From CANHEE01 sp043777755 (GTDB lineage: Bacteria; Bacteroidota; Bacteroidia; Chitinophagales; Saprospiraceae), in assembly GCA_043777755.1 (NCBI GenBank), contig JAYWHK010000199.1:1-57325 (forward strand): a stretch of 57,325 nucleotides of DNA, given 5' to 3'. Below the pieces are notes generated by a model, which had not been told where the DNA came from, searched no databases, and saw only the letters and a list, made by a program, of their open reading frames with translations. Below are positions 1 to 7,110 of the stretch, piece after piece. Both the position numbers and the translations under genes were made by a program. Numbering within the stretch: the first letter of the stretch is position 1; every line of letters begins with the position of its first letter.

Positions 1-39
1 ACTGTTTCTTGCATAATTTTTTCGTTTGATAACTCAAAA

Positions 40-312
40 TTACGCTTTTTTTATGATTTCGTTGCACTTACATTTTTCGTGCCGCTCAATAGTGATAATT
101 AATACAGATGTTTCCGTTTCGACTTGACGAATTAAGCGTTTGATACACTTCCAAAAATCTTTGTTGTCAAACTTTCTTTGGGACAAAAAACGACTGATTT
201 TATCGTGACTATATCCATTATCCAATAATTGAGCTAAACCCGTCGCTGTAACTAACTTAAACGACGTTAATAAAAAATCGCTGTATGCGTCTAATATTTG
301 TGGATTTTTCAT
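40..312 (-). pseudogene. Truncated transposase-like N-terminal fragment
   Basis: About 90 residues from the ATG at 312. An upstream TTG extension to 342 is unlikely because that TTG belongs to a near-consensus -7 box. The segment reading ILDAYSDFLL, followed by SHDKISRFLSQ and a VETETSVLII stretch, looks like the N-terminal helical region of IS4-like DDE transposases common in Bacteroidota, where the first catalytic Asp normally follows the VLII strand. Here the frame instead runs into a short Lys/Cys-rich tail and a stop, so no DDE core is present. It is probably a decayed insertion-sequence remnant; family assignment is from memory of the motif pattern and is moderate at best. Confidence 0.4.
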
Positions 313-413
313 CTTTATATTTTTGAATAAATTTAGCCACAAAGATTACTCTTTTTTTTCTCTTAGTAAAATTTTTTTTAAATCCAAATTTTTGACCTGC
401 GAAAGGTCAGTTA

Positions 414-1013
414 CTATAAATACGATTGAATAATTTGATGAAAAACGCCTAAGATTTTAGGCAAATCATTTAAATAATAAGTGTTTATATCTACCAAAAC
501 TTGTTTTTTTTCTAATTTTAAAAATTTCCATTCACCACCTGTTACTGCACAACCATAAATAAATGGTTGTGGATGCCCTTCTTGTTCGTTAAAAATTTGG
601 GCTGCATACATCTGAGCCAAACATTGCCCTTGACCATAGTCAAAATCCTCATCTTTTGCTTCACAAAGGGTAATGACAGGAGCTTGCATAACACTTTTTC
701 GTGGATGTTTGGCAATAAAAAAATCACAACTACCCGATAAATCTTGCTTATCATCTACGGTCAAATCTTCACCTGAATAGAGCGTAATAAATTCTTTGTA
801 AGGCAAAGTTGCTTCTAACAAAATAGGTGAAATAAGGCGTTCTGACTTACTTTTTTCGTTGGTAAGCGGCATTTCATTGGCATATTCAATGGTTTTTAAT
901 AGCCAATCAGAAGGTTGAACTTCTTTGACATCTGTAAAAAGTCGTTTGTCAAACTCTTCAATTTGCAACTTTTTAAGCGATTGTTTTAGACTCTTGTAGT
1001 TACTATACCCCAT
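414..1013 (-). CDS. Putative PD-(D/E)XK-fold protein of unknown role
   Basis: The ATG at 1013 gives 199 residues. The frame stays open to a TTG at 1034, but that TTG is the end of a TATCTTTG promoter box, so the shorter start is preferred and the mRNA would be almost leaderless. Visible motifs are an acidic residue in GSCDFFIAK and a following strand VITLCEAKDEDF, which fits the Asp...Glu-x-Lys signature of PD-(D/E)XK nucleases. A GQGQCLAQMYAAQIFNE helix and a YGCAVTGGEWKFLKL strand pair follow. Similar stand-alone proteins are common in Bacteroidota and cyanobacteria without known function. It lies 54 bp downstream of ppx but has its own promoter. Nuclease activity is inferred from the fold pattern only. 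Confidence 0.6.
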   Translation of the reverse strand: MGYSNYKSLKQSLKKLQIEEFDKRLFTDVKEVQPSDWLLKTIEYANEMPLTNEKSKSERLISPILLEATLPYKEFITLYSGEDLTVDDKQDLSGSCDFFIAKHPRKSVMQAPVITLCEAKDEDFDYGQGQCLAQMYAAQIFNEQEGHPQPFIYGCAVTGGEWKFLKLEKKQVLVDINTYYLNDLPKILGVFHQIIQSYL

Positions 1014-1031
1014 TTTAAGAAAAAATTTACA

Positions 1032-1039
1032 CAAAGATA
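1032..1039 (-). promoter_or_regulatory. -7 promoter box TATCTTTG
   Basis: Exact TAnnTTTG box on the minus strand ending 18 bp before the preferred ATG of the downstream gene; it also shows why the TTG-extended frame is not the true start. Confidence 0.6.
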
Positions 1040-1067
1040 GTTTAAAAAATTCATCATTTATAATTCA

Positions 1068-1973
1068 TCATTCAAGAGATCGCATTTTTTTCAAAATCCC
1101 TTCCTTCATCGCATACGCACAAGCGACCACGGATTCTATCTTACATTTTTCAATAACAAAAGTCATTAAAACCATTGCAACGACTATCATCACGTTGCGT
1201 TCTGGTGCGAAATTTCCAATTGAAAGCCTTTCTACTTCTGTTTTGTCTTTTACTTGATGGTAAAAATCATAAGCGTCCGCTGTACTGATGCTCGTATATA
1301 ATGGATTTGATTTTTCTTTGACGTAAATTCTTTCTAAAACATCAAATGTTCCAGATGCACCAATCAAGGTTTTGACAGGATATTTTTCCAAAACATCAAA
1401 TAATGGTTGAAGTTTTTTTTCTAAAAAAACACGTGTCGCTTCAATTTCTGTTGCGGACATTGGATTACTGTGGTGAAATTCATTGTACAAAACAGCGACT
1501 CCAATCGGAAAACTTTGTTTCCAGCGAAAACCATCTTTGTTGGCAAGGATAAATTCGACACTTCCACCACCAATATCCATGATAATTCCGTAATCATCGC
1601 CAAAAGGATAAGCTGCACTTACACCACCATAAATCAAACTCGCTTCTTCTTCACCATCAATAATTTCAATACTGATGCCTGTTTCCTCCTTTACTTTTTT
1701 GACAAAATCACGCCCATTTGCAGCTGTTCGTAAGGCAGCTGTTCCAACAGCTCTAACTTTTTCGACTTCAAATGTTTTTAATTTTTCAGCAAAAAAATTC
1801 ATCGCAGCAAGTCCACGTTCAAAAGGTTTTTCAGCAATCAAGGCAATCCCTTCGCTTGCCAAATTAACATGAATCCTATCTCGAAGAACTTCTTTAAATG
1901 GTTCATTTTCAACAACTTCTGCTATCAGAATTGTAAAGGTATTTGTTCCTAAATCTATAACGCCTATCTTCAT
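1068..1973 (-). CDS. ppx: Ppx/GppA-family exopolyphosphatase
   Basis: 301 residues, the short single-unit form usual in Bacteroidota, which lacks the C-terminal HD-like half of E. coli Ppx. It belongs to the actin-like ASKHA superfamily: phosphate-1 loop GVIDLGTNTF (residues 4-13), the GEEEASLIYGG segment with the likely catalytic Glu near residue 110, phosphate-2 loop MDIGGGSVEF (132-141) and a GASGTFD motif further on. Expected activity is release of phosphate from polyphosphate and/or hydrolysis of pppGpp to ppGpp; the sequence does not decide between them. It starts 2 bp after the stop of the barrel-protein gene, so the two are very likely co-transcribed. Confidence 0.9.
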   Translation of the reverse strand: MKIGVIDLGTNTFTILIAEVVENEPFKEVLRDRIHVNLASEGIALIAEKPFERGLAAMNFFAEKLKTFEVEKVRAVGTAALRTAANGRDFVKKVKEETGISIEIIDGEEEASLIYGGVSAAYPFGDDYGIIMDIGGGSVEFILANKDGFRWKQSFPIGVAVLYNEFHHSNPMSATEIEATRVFLEKKLQPLFDVLEKYPVKTLIGASGTFDVLERIYVKEKSNPLYTSISTADAYDFYHQVKDKTEVERLSIGNFAPERNVMIVVAMVLMTFVIEKCKIESVVACAYAMKEGILKKMRSLE

Positions 1974-1975
1974 AA

Positions 1976-2731
1976 TTAATCTACGTAAATCACTTTTCTC
2001 AATAATTTTATACCCAAACTCACTTCGAGTGATAAATTTCTGATGTCTTGACCTGGAATCGTCGTGTTTTGTCCTGTAAAAGGGTCACGAACATTGTTCA
2101 CTGGAAACTGTAAATATTGACGAGAAAAGTCGGGAGAAATTGTAAATTGTAAAATACCGCCTACCATTTCGCTGAATTTCATCTCAAAACCACCACTGAC
2201 ATCGAAGCCGCCCAAAAGTCTTTTGACCGTAGCAGGATCATCAAATGGGAAAAAACCAAAATAAGGATTGCCTGTATCTAACTTAGGGAGGTTAGTTTTG
2301 GCGGTGAACTCCATTCTCAGACCAAAGCCGTAAAAGTATTTTAGGTTGTTTCTAAAATCTTTTTTTTGCTTCATGCCTACACCAAGCACAATATTTTTGA
2401 ATTGGTAGCCTTCCGAGAAACCTCTAAAAAGATTAGCGGTTTGCTGATCAACAAATGAGGCAAATTGCACAGAACTTCCTCTAATGTGGTAGCCGATTTG
2501 TCCGTACAGTGCCGAATTTGGATTGCGAATGGACTCCATAAATAAAACGCCATGGTAACGCAACAAGGGATTACGGTCTGTCCCATTCCATTTTTGAGTA
2601 CCGACAGTCAAGCCAGATTTGATGCCCCATGCAAAACCGCCGTAGTTTTCTTCCACATCTTCTGGGACTTGGGCATTAAGATTTTGCAACGAAAAAAAAA
2701 TAACAATAAAGGTAATAATATATTTGAACAT
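1976..2731 (-). CDS. Small outer-membrane beta-barrel protein
   Basis: The ATG at 2731 gives about 251 residues; a TTG two codons upstream is less likely. A signal peptide ends in LNAQ at about residue 21, and the rest is a series of alternating strands rich in aromatic and Gly residues (for example GQIGYHIRGSS, YFYGFGLRMEF, SLEVSLGIKLL), the pattern of PorT/OmpW-sized barrels. The last strand ends close to the C-terminus, as expected for BamA-dependent insertion. Ligand or function cannot be read from the sequence. It is translationally close to ppx (2 bp gap). Confidence 0.7.
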   Translation of the reverse strand: MFKYIITFIVIFFSLQNLNAQVPEDVEENYGGFAWGIKSGLTVGTQKWNGTDRNPLLRYHGVLFMESIRNPNSALYGQIGYHIRGSSVQFASFVDQQTANLFRGFSEGYQFKNIVLGVGMKQKKDFRNNLKYFYGFGLRMEFTAKTNLPKLDTGNPYFGFFPFDDPATVKRLLGGFDVSGGFEMKFSEMVGGILQFTISPDFSRQYLQFPVNNVRDPFTGQNTTIPGQDIRNLSLEVSLGIKLLRKVIYVD

Positions 2732-2801
2732 GAACAATAATGAATAATTGATGGTGAATAATTAAAATACAAATATTTTCCTACTTTCTTACTTTCCTAC
2801 T

Positions 2802-2980
2802 CAGGGTTTTCTTATAAAAGCGGCAGAGCCGCAAGATATTTGTCATGCTTTTGGCTTGATGGCGCAAAATGCGCTCATAGAAATAGTACATTTTCCTCGT
2901 TTTGAAGGTGCAGCACACCGCAATATTAAAATTAATGTCACGGTGCGCTGCACCTAAAATATTTTTATAAGAAAACCCTG
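2802..2980. repeat. 179-bp inverted-repeat element flanked by 10-bp direct repeats
   Basis: The ends are perfect 18-bp inverted repeats (2802-2819 and 2963-2980, beginning CAGGGTTTTCTTATAAAA). Inside is a second inverted pair, about 15 bp with one mismatch (2906-2920 and 2941-2955, core GGTGCAGC), and a small GCGGC/GCCGC hairpin near 2820-2832. The element is flanked by identical CTTTCCTACT (2792-2801 and 2981-2990). This looks like a non-autonomous MITE-type insertion. The flanks are a degenerate pyrimidine microsatellite, so the direct repeat may predate the element. Confidence 0.6.
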
Positions 2981-2993
2981 CTTTCCTACTCTC

Positions 2994-3584
2994 TTACTCT
3001 CCAACTTTTCCACTCTCCACATCAATAGGAGCTTGCTCACCGATTTCGCTATCAGGTTCTTTAAAATCCTTGGTTTTTGGAAGGTCACGAAGGCTTTTAA
3101 GTCCAAAATAATCCATAAATTTCTGGCTTGTGGCATAGAGTAAAGGTCGTCCTGGCGAATCACTTCTTCCAGCGATTTCAATCAATTCTTTTTCTAATAA
3201 TTTTTGGATAGAATAATCACAACTGACACCACGAATACTTTCCAGTTCGGTTTTTCCGATAGGCTGTTTGTAAGCGATAATGGAAAGCGTTTCGAGTGCC
3301 GCTTGCGAAAGTCGTTTCTTGGTAGTTTGCTTCAAATATGTTCCGACTGCCGCATGGTACTCAGGCTTTGTCATAAACTGATAACCTTCAGCTACTTCGA
3401 TGACTTCAAAAGAAAAAGCACCATTTTTGTATTGTTCGGTCAGTTGTTGGATAGAAGCCAGAATGTCTTCCTCTTTGAATTCTGTTTCAAAAGTAACGTC
3501 TAAACTTGCCTTTATCTCTTTCAAACTAACAGCGTGTTCCGTTGTAAAGATAAGTGCCTCGATGTGTTGTGCTAATTTTTCCAT
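2994..3584 (-). CDS. scpB: Segregation and condensation protein B
   Basis: 196 residues, the normal size. ScpB dimers bind ScpA and, with SMC, form the bacterial condensin that acts on origin-proximal chromosomal DNA. The sequence shows the two winged-helix domains of the family: an N-terminal one (IEALIFTTEHAVSLKEIKAS) and a second starting at RLSQAALETLSIIAYKQPIG, which is the family's best conserved block, followed by SPGRPLLYATS. The C-terminal 30 residues are acidic and variable. scpA is not adjacent. A TATCTTTG box ends 4 bp before the ATG, so the mRNA should be leaderless or nearly so. Confidence 0.92.
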   Translation of the reverse strand: MEKLAQHIEALIFTTEHAVSLKEIKASLDVTFETEFKEEDILASIQQLTEQYKNGAFSFEVIEVAEGYQFMTKPEYHAAVGTYLKQTTKKRLSQAALETLSIIAYKQPIGKTELESIRGVSCDYSIQKLLEKELIEIAGRSDSPGRPLLYATSQKFMDYFGLKSLRDLPKTKDFKEPDSEIGEQAPIDVESGKVGE

Positions 3585-3588
3585 GTTG

Positions 3589-3596
3589 CAAAGATA
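3589..3596 (-). promoter_or_regulatory. -7 promoter box TATCTTTG of scpB
   Basis: Exact TAnnTTTG box whose last base lies 4 bp before the scpB ATG; the expected transcription start falls at or beside the start codon. Confidence 0.6.
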
Positions 3597-3602
3597 AAAA
3601 TT

Positions 3603-3941
3603 TTACTTTAATTTTTCGTTATTTGCATGGCGTTCTTTATCACGTTTTGTTTTTTTATCCAAATTTTTCACCAAAGCATCTTCAAGATTGACACCCGTTT
3701 GATTTGCCAAACAAATCAGTACAAACATCACATCAGCCATTTCGTCAGCCAAATTGGCTTGTGCATTTTCTGCATCGTCTGATTTTTTAAAAGACTGTTC
3801 GCCATAAAGTCTGGACATAATCCTTGCAACTTCGCCAACTTCTTCCATCAAAATAGCAGTATTCGTCAGCTCATTGAAATAGCGAATTCCAATGGTCTTA
3901 ATCCACTCATCTACCGTGTTTTGCGCTTCTTGTATCGTCAT
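3603..3941 (-). CDS. MazG-like nucleotide pyrophosphohydrolase
   Basis: 112 residues, a single MazG-fold unit of the all-alpha NTP-PPase superfamily. Metal-binding signatures are visible: E-x-x-E in MEEVGEVARIM and E-x-x-D in LADEMADVMFVL, followed by a Lys/Arg-rich KKTKRDKERH tail typical of the YpjD/short MazG group. It likely hydrolyses (d)NTPs to monophosphates as a housecleaning enzyme; substrate is not readable. Its start codon overlaps by one base the edge of a 48-bp copy of repeat family A. The gene upstream on the plus strand is divergent. Confidence 0.82.
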   Translation of the reverse strand: MTIQEAQNTVDEWIKTIGIRYFNELTNTAILMEEVGEVARIMSRLYGEQSFKKSDDAENAQANLADEMADVMFVLICLANQTGVNLEDALVKNLDKKTKRDKERHANNEKLK

Positions 3942-3988
3942 AAGTAGTTGGGCTAAAATAAACGTGGTTATTTTTATACGCCTGCTTA
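3941..3988 (+). repeat. Family A repeat, 48-bp deleted form
   Basis: Begins TAAGTAGTTGGGCTAA and ends ATACGCCTGCTTA. It equals the two outer ends of the 141-bp element (15708-15848) joined across a TTATTT hexamer that occurs in both outer arms, so the centre and most of the right arm are missing. It abuts the start codon of the MazG-like gene. Confidence 0.8.
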
Positions 3989-4066
3989 AAAATTTAAAAT
4001 TTTCCTAAAAAGTGATAATGTTTTCTAAAAAGTATATAACATATAGTAGAAACAATAGTTTTAGTG

Positions 4067-4074
4067 TATTTTTG
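4067..4074 (+). promoter_or_regulatory. -7 promoter box TATTTTTG
   Basis: TAnnTTTG match about 65 bp upstream of the lipoprotein ATG at 4140; no clear -33 TTG at the right spacing. Confidence 0.4.
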
Positions 4075-4139
4075 CCAAACATTCATTTTCCCACTTCCAC
4101 TACACGATGTTTAATCCTTTTTTTTATAAAAATTAATCA

Positions 4140-5669
4140 ATGAAATCAAAACTATTAGGTTTATCCTTACTTTTAATTGCATTTTTTTCTTCTTGCAGTA
4201 TTCAAAATGACTTAGATGATTTTGATGACTCTTACCACCCAGATATCGCTGTGCCATTGTTGCGTGCCAAAACATCGCTCAAAGACATCGTAAAAAGTGG
4301 CAATGCCAACGCACTAAGGATTGATCCTGATGGACAAATGCGTTTGTACTACAAAGGTACAGTTTCTGAGCGAAAAGCAAAAGATGCACTGAAGATTTTT
4401 CCTTCAAGTGGTGTTCCTATTGCTTATAAAGATACTATTTTTAAGTTACCTTTCAAAAGTGATTTATACCTTTATCATGTTATTTTCCCTTCTACTACTG
4501 TGATGAATTTAGGTTGTCAAGTTTTGTCTATGCAAGCGGAACAAATCATAGATGGTTATATTTTAGTACCTGGTTTGACTAAAAATGGCGTACCGTTTCG
4601 TTATGATTTTTCTCAAAAAATGAAATCAGGAAGCAATGCCCTTTTCGGTTCTTTCAATTTAGATGGTTATAAGTTGAACTTTGACAACGGATCAGAATTG
4701 ACTTTTGAGTACCGTGCTAAGACAAAAGCTACAGGAGAAATTGTTCAACTCAGTATTTTGGGTTTGATTCAAAACGTAGGTTTTAAATATTGCGAGGCTT
4801 TTATGAAAAAACAACCATTAGAATTAGATGCAGGTGTGGTTAATCTTGATTTTTATGAAGAGCAAGAGGAAGGCGATTTGAAATTTGAAGACCCAAGAAT
4901 TACAGTTATCGTAGAAAATTCTTATGGATTCCCAATGCGAACAGACATTAAATTCATAAAATCCATTAATGCAAAAAATGATACAGTTATTCTCAATGCT
5001 AAAGGATTGACTGATGGTGGTTTTGATTTTCCTTACCCTGACCTTGCAAAAAATGAAATTGGGCAGACCAAGACTTTCAAATATGATTTTACCAAGCAAA
5101 GTTCTAACATCAAAGATATGTTGAACTCAAAACCTACCCGTTTATTTTATGACATTGACGTTATCGCCAATCCGAATGAAGTCACGATTCCAGGTTTTGT
5201 AACCGATACAACCAACTTGAAAATCAGTGTTGAAGTAGATATTCCTTTTTATGGCTCTGCAAAAAACTTTAAAATCAAGCAAGATTTTGCCGAAATAAAC
5301 TTTGCCGAAGCCTTATCATCTATTCAAGAAGCTGAATTGAAAATTTTTGCAGAAAATGAATTGCCTGTTGGAGTGAACCTCGAAGTGGATTTTATAGATA
5401 AAAACGATAAAATTCTGACACAACTTTCTGCTGGAAAGCCGATTGCGTTTATAGAACCTGCGTTGATTGATGCTACGGGTGCGGTCAAAAATAAATCAAT
5501 TAGCAGTACAACAATTCCCTTTGACAGAACTAAAACAGACCTTTTGCGCCAATGTGAAAAAGTCCAATTGCGTTACTTCATTTCAACAAGTAACAACGGA
5601 ACTGTTCCTGTAAAAGTGCTTGCTTCACAAAATATCAATATTGGTATTGGTGTAAAAGCCAAGCTGTAA
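4140..5669 (+). CDS. Secreted lipoprotein of unknown function
   Basis: 509 residues. A lipoprotein signal peptide with lipobox FSSC places the lipidated Cys at residue 19, followed by an acid-rich SIQNDLDDFDD stretch that resembles lipoprotein export signals directing Bacteroidota lipoproteins to the cell surface (inference). The rest is beta-rich with no recognisable enzyme motif; several repeated beta-sandwich-like stretches (for example IDVIANPNEVTIPGF and ISVEVDIPFYGSAKNF) suggest an adhesive or structural role. It heads a same-strand cluster with a DUF5723-type protein and an M14 peptidase, which may form an envelope unit. Function not recognised. Confidence 0.75.
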   Translation: MKSKLLGLSLLLIAFFSSCSIQNDLDDFDDSYHPDIAVPLLRAKTSLKDIVKSGNANALRIDPDGQMRLYYKGTVSERKAKDALKIFPSSGVPIAYKDTIFKLPFKSDLYLYHVIFPSTTVMNLGCQVLSMQAEQIIDGYILVPGLTKNGVPFRYDFSQKMKSGSNALFGSFNLDGYKLNFDNGSELTFEYRAKTKATGEIVQLSILGLIQNVGFKYCEAFMKKQPLELDAGVVNLDFYEEQEEGDLKFEDPRITVIVENSYGFPMRTDIKFIKSINAKNDTVILNAKGLTDGGFDFPYPDLAKNEIGQTKTFKYDFTKQSSNIKDMLNSKPTRLFYDIDVIANPNEVTIPGFVTDTTNLKISVEVDIPFYGSAKNFKIKQDFAEINFAEALSSIQEAELKIFAENELPVGVNLEVDFIDKNDKILTQLSAGKPIAFIEPALIDATGAVKNKSISSTTIPFDRTKTDLLRQCEKVQLRYFISTSNNGTVPVKVLASQNINIGIGVKAKL

Positions 5670-5687
5670 TAAGTGCATGGACAAAGT

Positions 5688-5742
5688 AAACACATAGAAC
5701 ATTGGTTTTCAATACTATATGTCCTATGTGTTTAACATCAAA
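5688..5742. other. Intergenic hairpin between lipoprotein and DUF5723-type genes
   Basis: Arms reading TAAACACATAGAACA and TGTCCTATGTGTTTA form about 15 bp of stem with one mismatch around an 18-base loop. No T-run follows, so it is not a standard terminator; it may be an mRNA-processing or stabilising stem. Confidence 0.4.
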
Positions 5743-5787
5743 TAATTTTGTCGTATTACTTAATTAATCAAAAATCTAACATTTTTA

Positions 5788-7092
5788 ATGAAAAAAATAG
5801 TATCAATCGTATCTTTTCTATCTTTTTTCTTGTGCATAAAAGCACAAACCGACCTTGGATTAAACTTTGCCAACACAGTTTTTCAGTCCAATGTAATGAA
5901 TCCCGCTTATTCGCCACGAAGTAAAGTGGTTGTCACTTTACCAAGTGTGGCAGCTGGCTATTACAACTCCTTAGGCGGATTAAAAACCAATAACAATCAA
6001 TTGCAGTTTGATGCTTCTTCCGAATCAGGAAAGGTATTGGTGAACGGAGAATTTTCTGTTTTGGGATTTGGTTTTGCGATTGGTCAAAATGGTTTTTTGA
6101 GTTTTGGTCAAAAATTTTCTACAGAATTTGGGATTGGAGGAAAAACCAATCTTTTCAAACTTTTAACACAAGGAAATGCGCAATTCATTGGTCAAGCGGT
6201 AGAAGTTACACCACAATTGAGCGCAGTCATCAACGGAGAACTCAACGTTGCTTATGCGCATCAATGGAACAAGTGGAATTTTGGTGTAAAAATGAAAGCA
6301 CTCAACGGTTGGGCTGCCTTACAAACTGACGATGCCAGTAAAATCTCCTTGACGACCAACAAAGATTTTTACCAACTTCAATTTGACGCTGATTATACAC
6401 TCAATGCAAGCAATGCAGTGAGTGTTCCGTTTGGCAATTTAGATACTTTGCCGTCTTCTATTTTTGATGGAAAAACAAGTACTTCCAAAGGTTTTGGAAT
6501 GGACTTGGGCGCAACCTATACTTTGTCAGACAAAATAACTTTTGGTGCAAGTATTATCAATGCTTTTGGGTCAATTAATTGGAAAAATTCAAGTGCTTAC
6601 AATGCCAAATCAAAATTTGAACTCGATGGAATTGATGTTGTAAAATTAGCAACAGACAGTACTTTTGGCATCAAGTTCGCCAATCTTGACACCTTAGTGG
6701 AAAAGTTGAGTTTTCAAAAAACACCAACTACTTTCAAGACCAAACAAAACCGTTATTTGAACCTAAGTGCAAGCTATCAATTGAATAAAATGCTGACAGC
6801 CAATGCCTTAGTAGGGTTTAGTTCTCGTGGCTCATATTTGGCATTGAATGGAACTTTTCGCTTCAAAAACTGGATTGAAACAGGTTTGACTTATAGTATT
6901 CGCAACCGTTCTGCGGCAGATATTGGCGCAAATGTCGCCTTGAAACTAGGCTTTTTACAGCTTTATGCCGTTGCTGATAACCTTACAGCGATTGTCCAAC
7001 CTTTGAAAACCAATAACTTCAACGCAAGAGTTGGCGTAAATTTGATTTTTGGAAAAAGAACAAAAACAGGACAAGAGATGACAACTAACTAA
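5788..7092 (+). CDS. DUF5723-type outer-membrane protein
   Basis: 434 residues with a signal peptide ending in IKAQ (about residue 20). The mature start, with DLGLNFANTVFQSNVMNPAYSP, is the pattern of the DUF5723 family: secreted Bacteroidota proteins predicted to form outer-membrane barrels in the PorP/OmpA-like structural class. The remaining sequence is a long run of amphipathic strands ending with FNARVGVNLIFGKR near the C-terminus. It lies 118 bp after the lipoprotein gene and 18 bp before the M14 peptidase gene, so all three are probably in one transcript. Family call is from pattern recognition; no function is known for the family. Confidence 0.7.
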   Translation: MKKIVSIVSFLSFFLCIKAQTDLGLNFANTVFQSNVMNPAYSPRSKVVVTLPSVAAGYYNSLGGLKTNNNQLQFDASSESGKVLVNGEFSVLGFGFAIGQNGFLSFGQKFSTEFGIGGKTNLFKLLTQGNAQFIGQAVEVTPQLSAVINGELNVAYAHQWNKWNFGVKMKALNGWAALQTDDASKISLTTNKDFYQLQFDADYTLNASNAVSVPFGNLDTLPSSIFDGKTSTSKGFGMDLGATYTLSDKITFGASIINAFGSINWKNSSAYNAKSKFELDGIDVVKLATDSTFGIKFANLDTLVEKLSFQKTPTTFKTKQNRYLNLSASYQLNKMLTANALVGFSSRGSYLALNGTFRFKNWIETGLTYSIRNRSAADIGANVALKLGFLQLYAVADNLTAIVQPLKTNNFNARVGVNLIFGKRTKTGQEMTTN

Positions 7093-7110
7093 GCATTAAA
7101 AATATTCACA

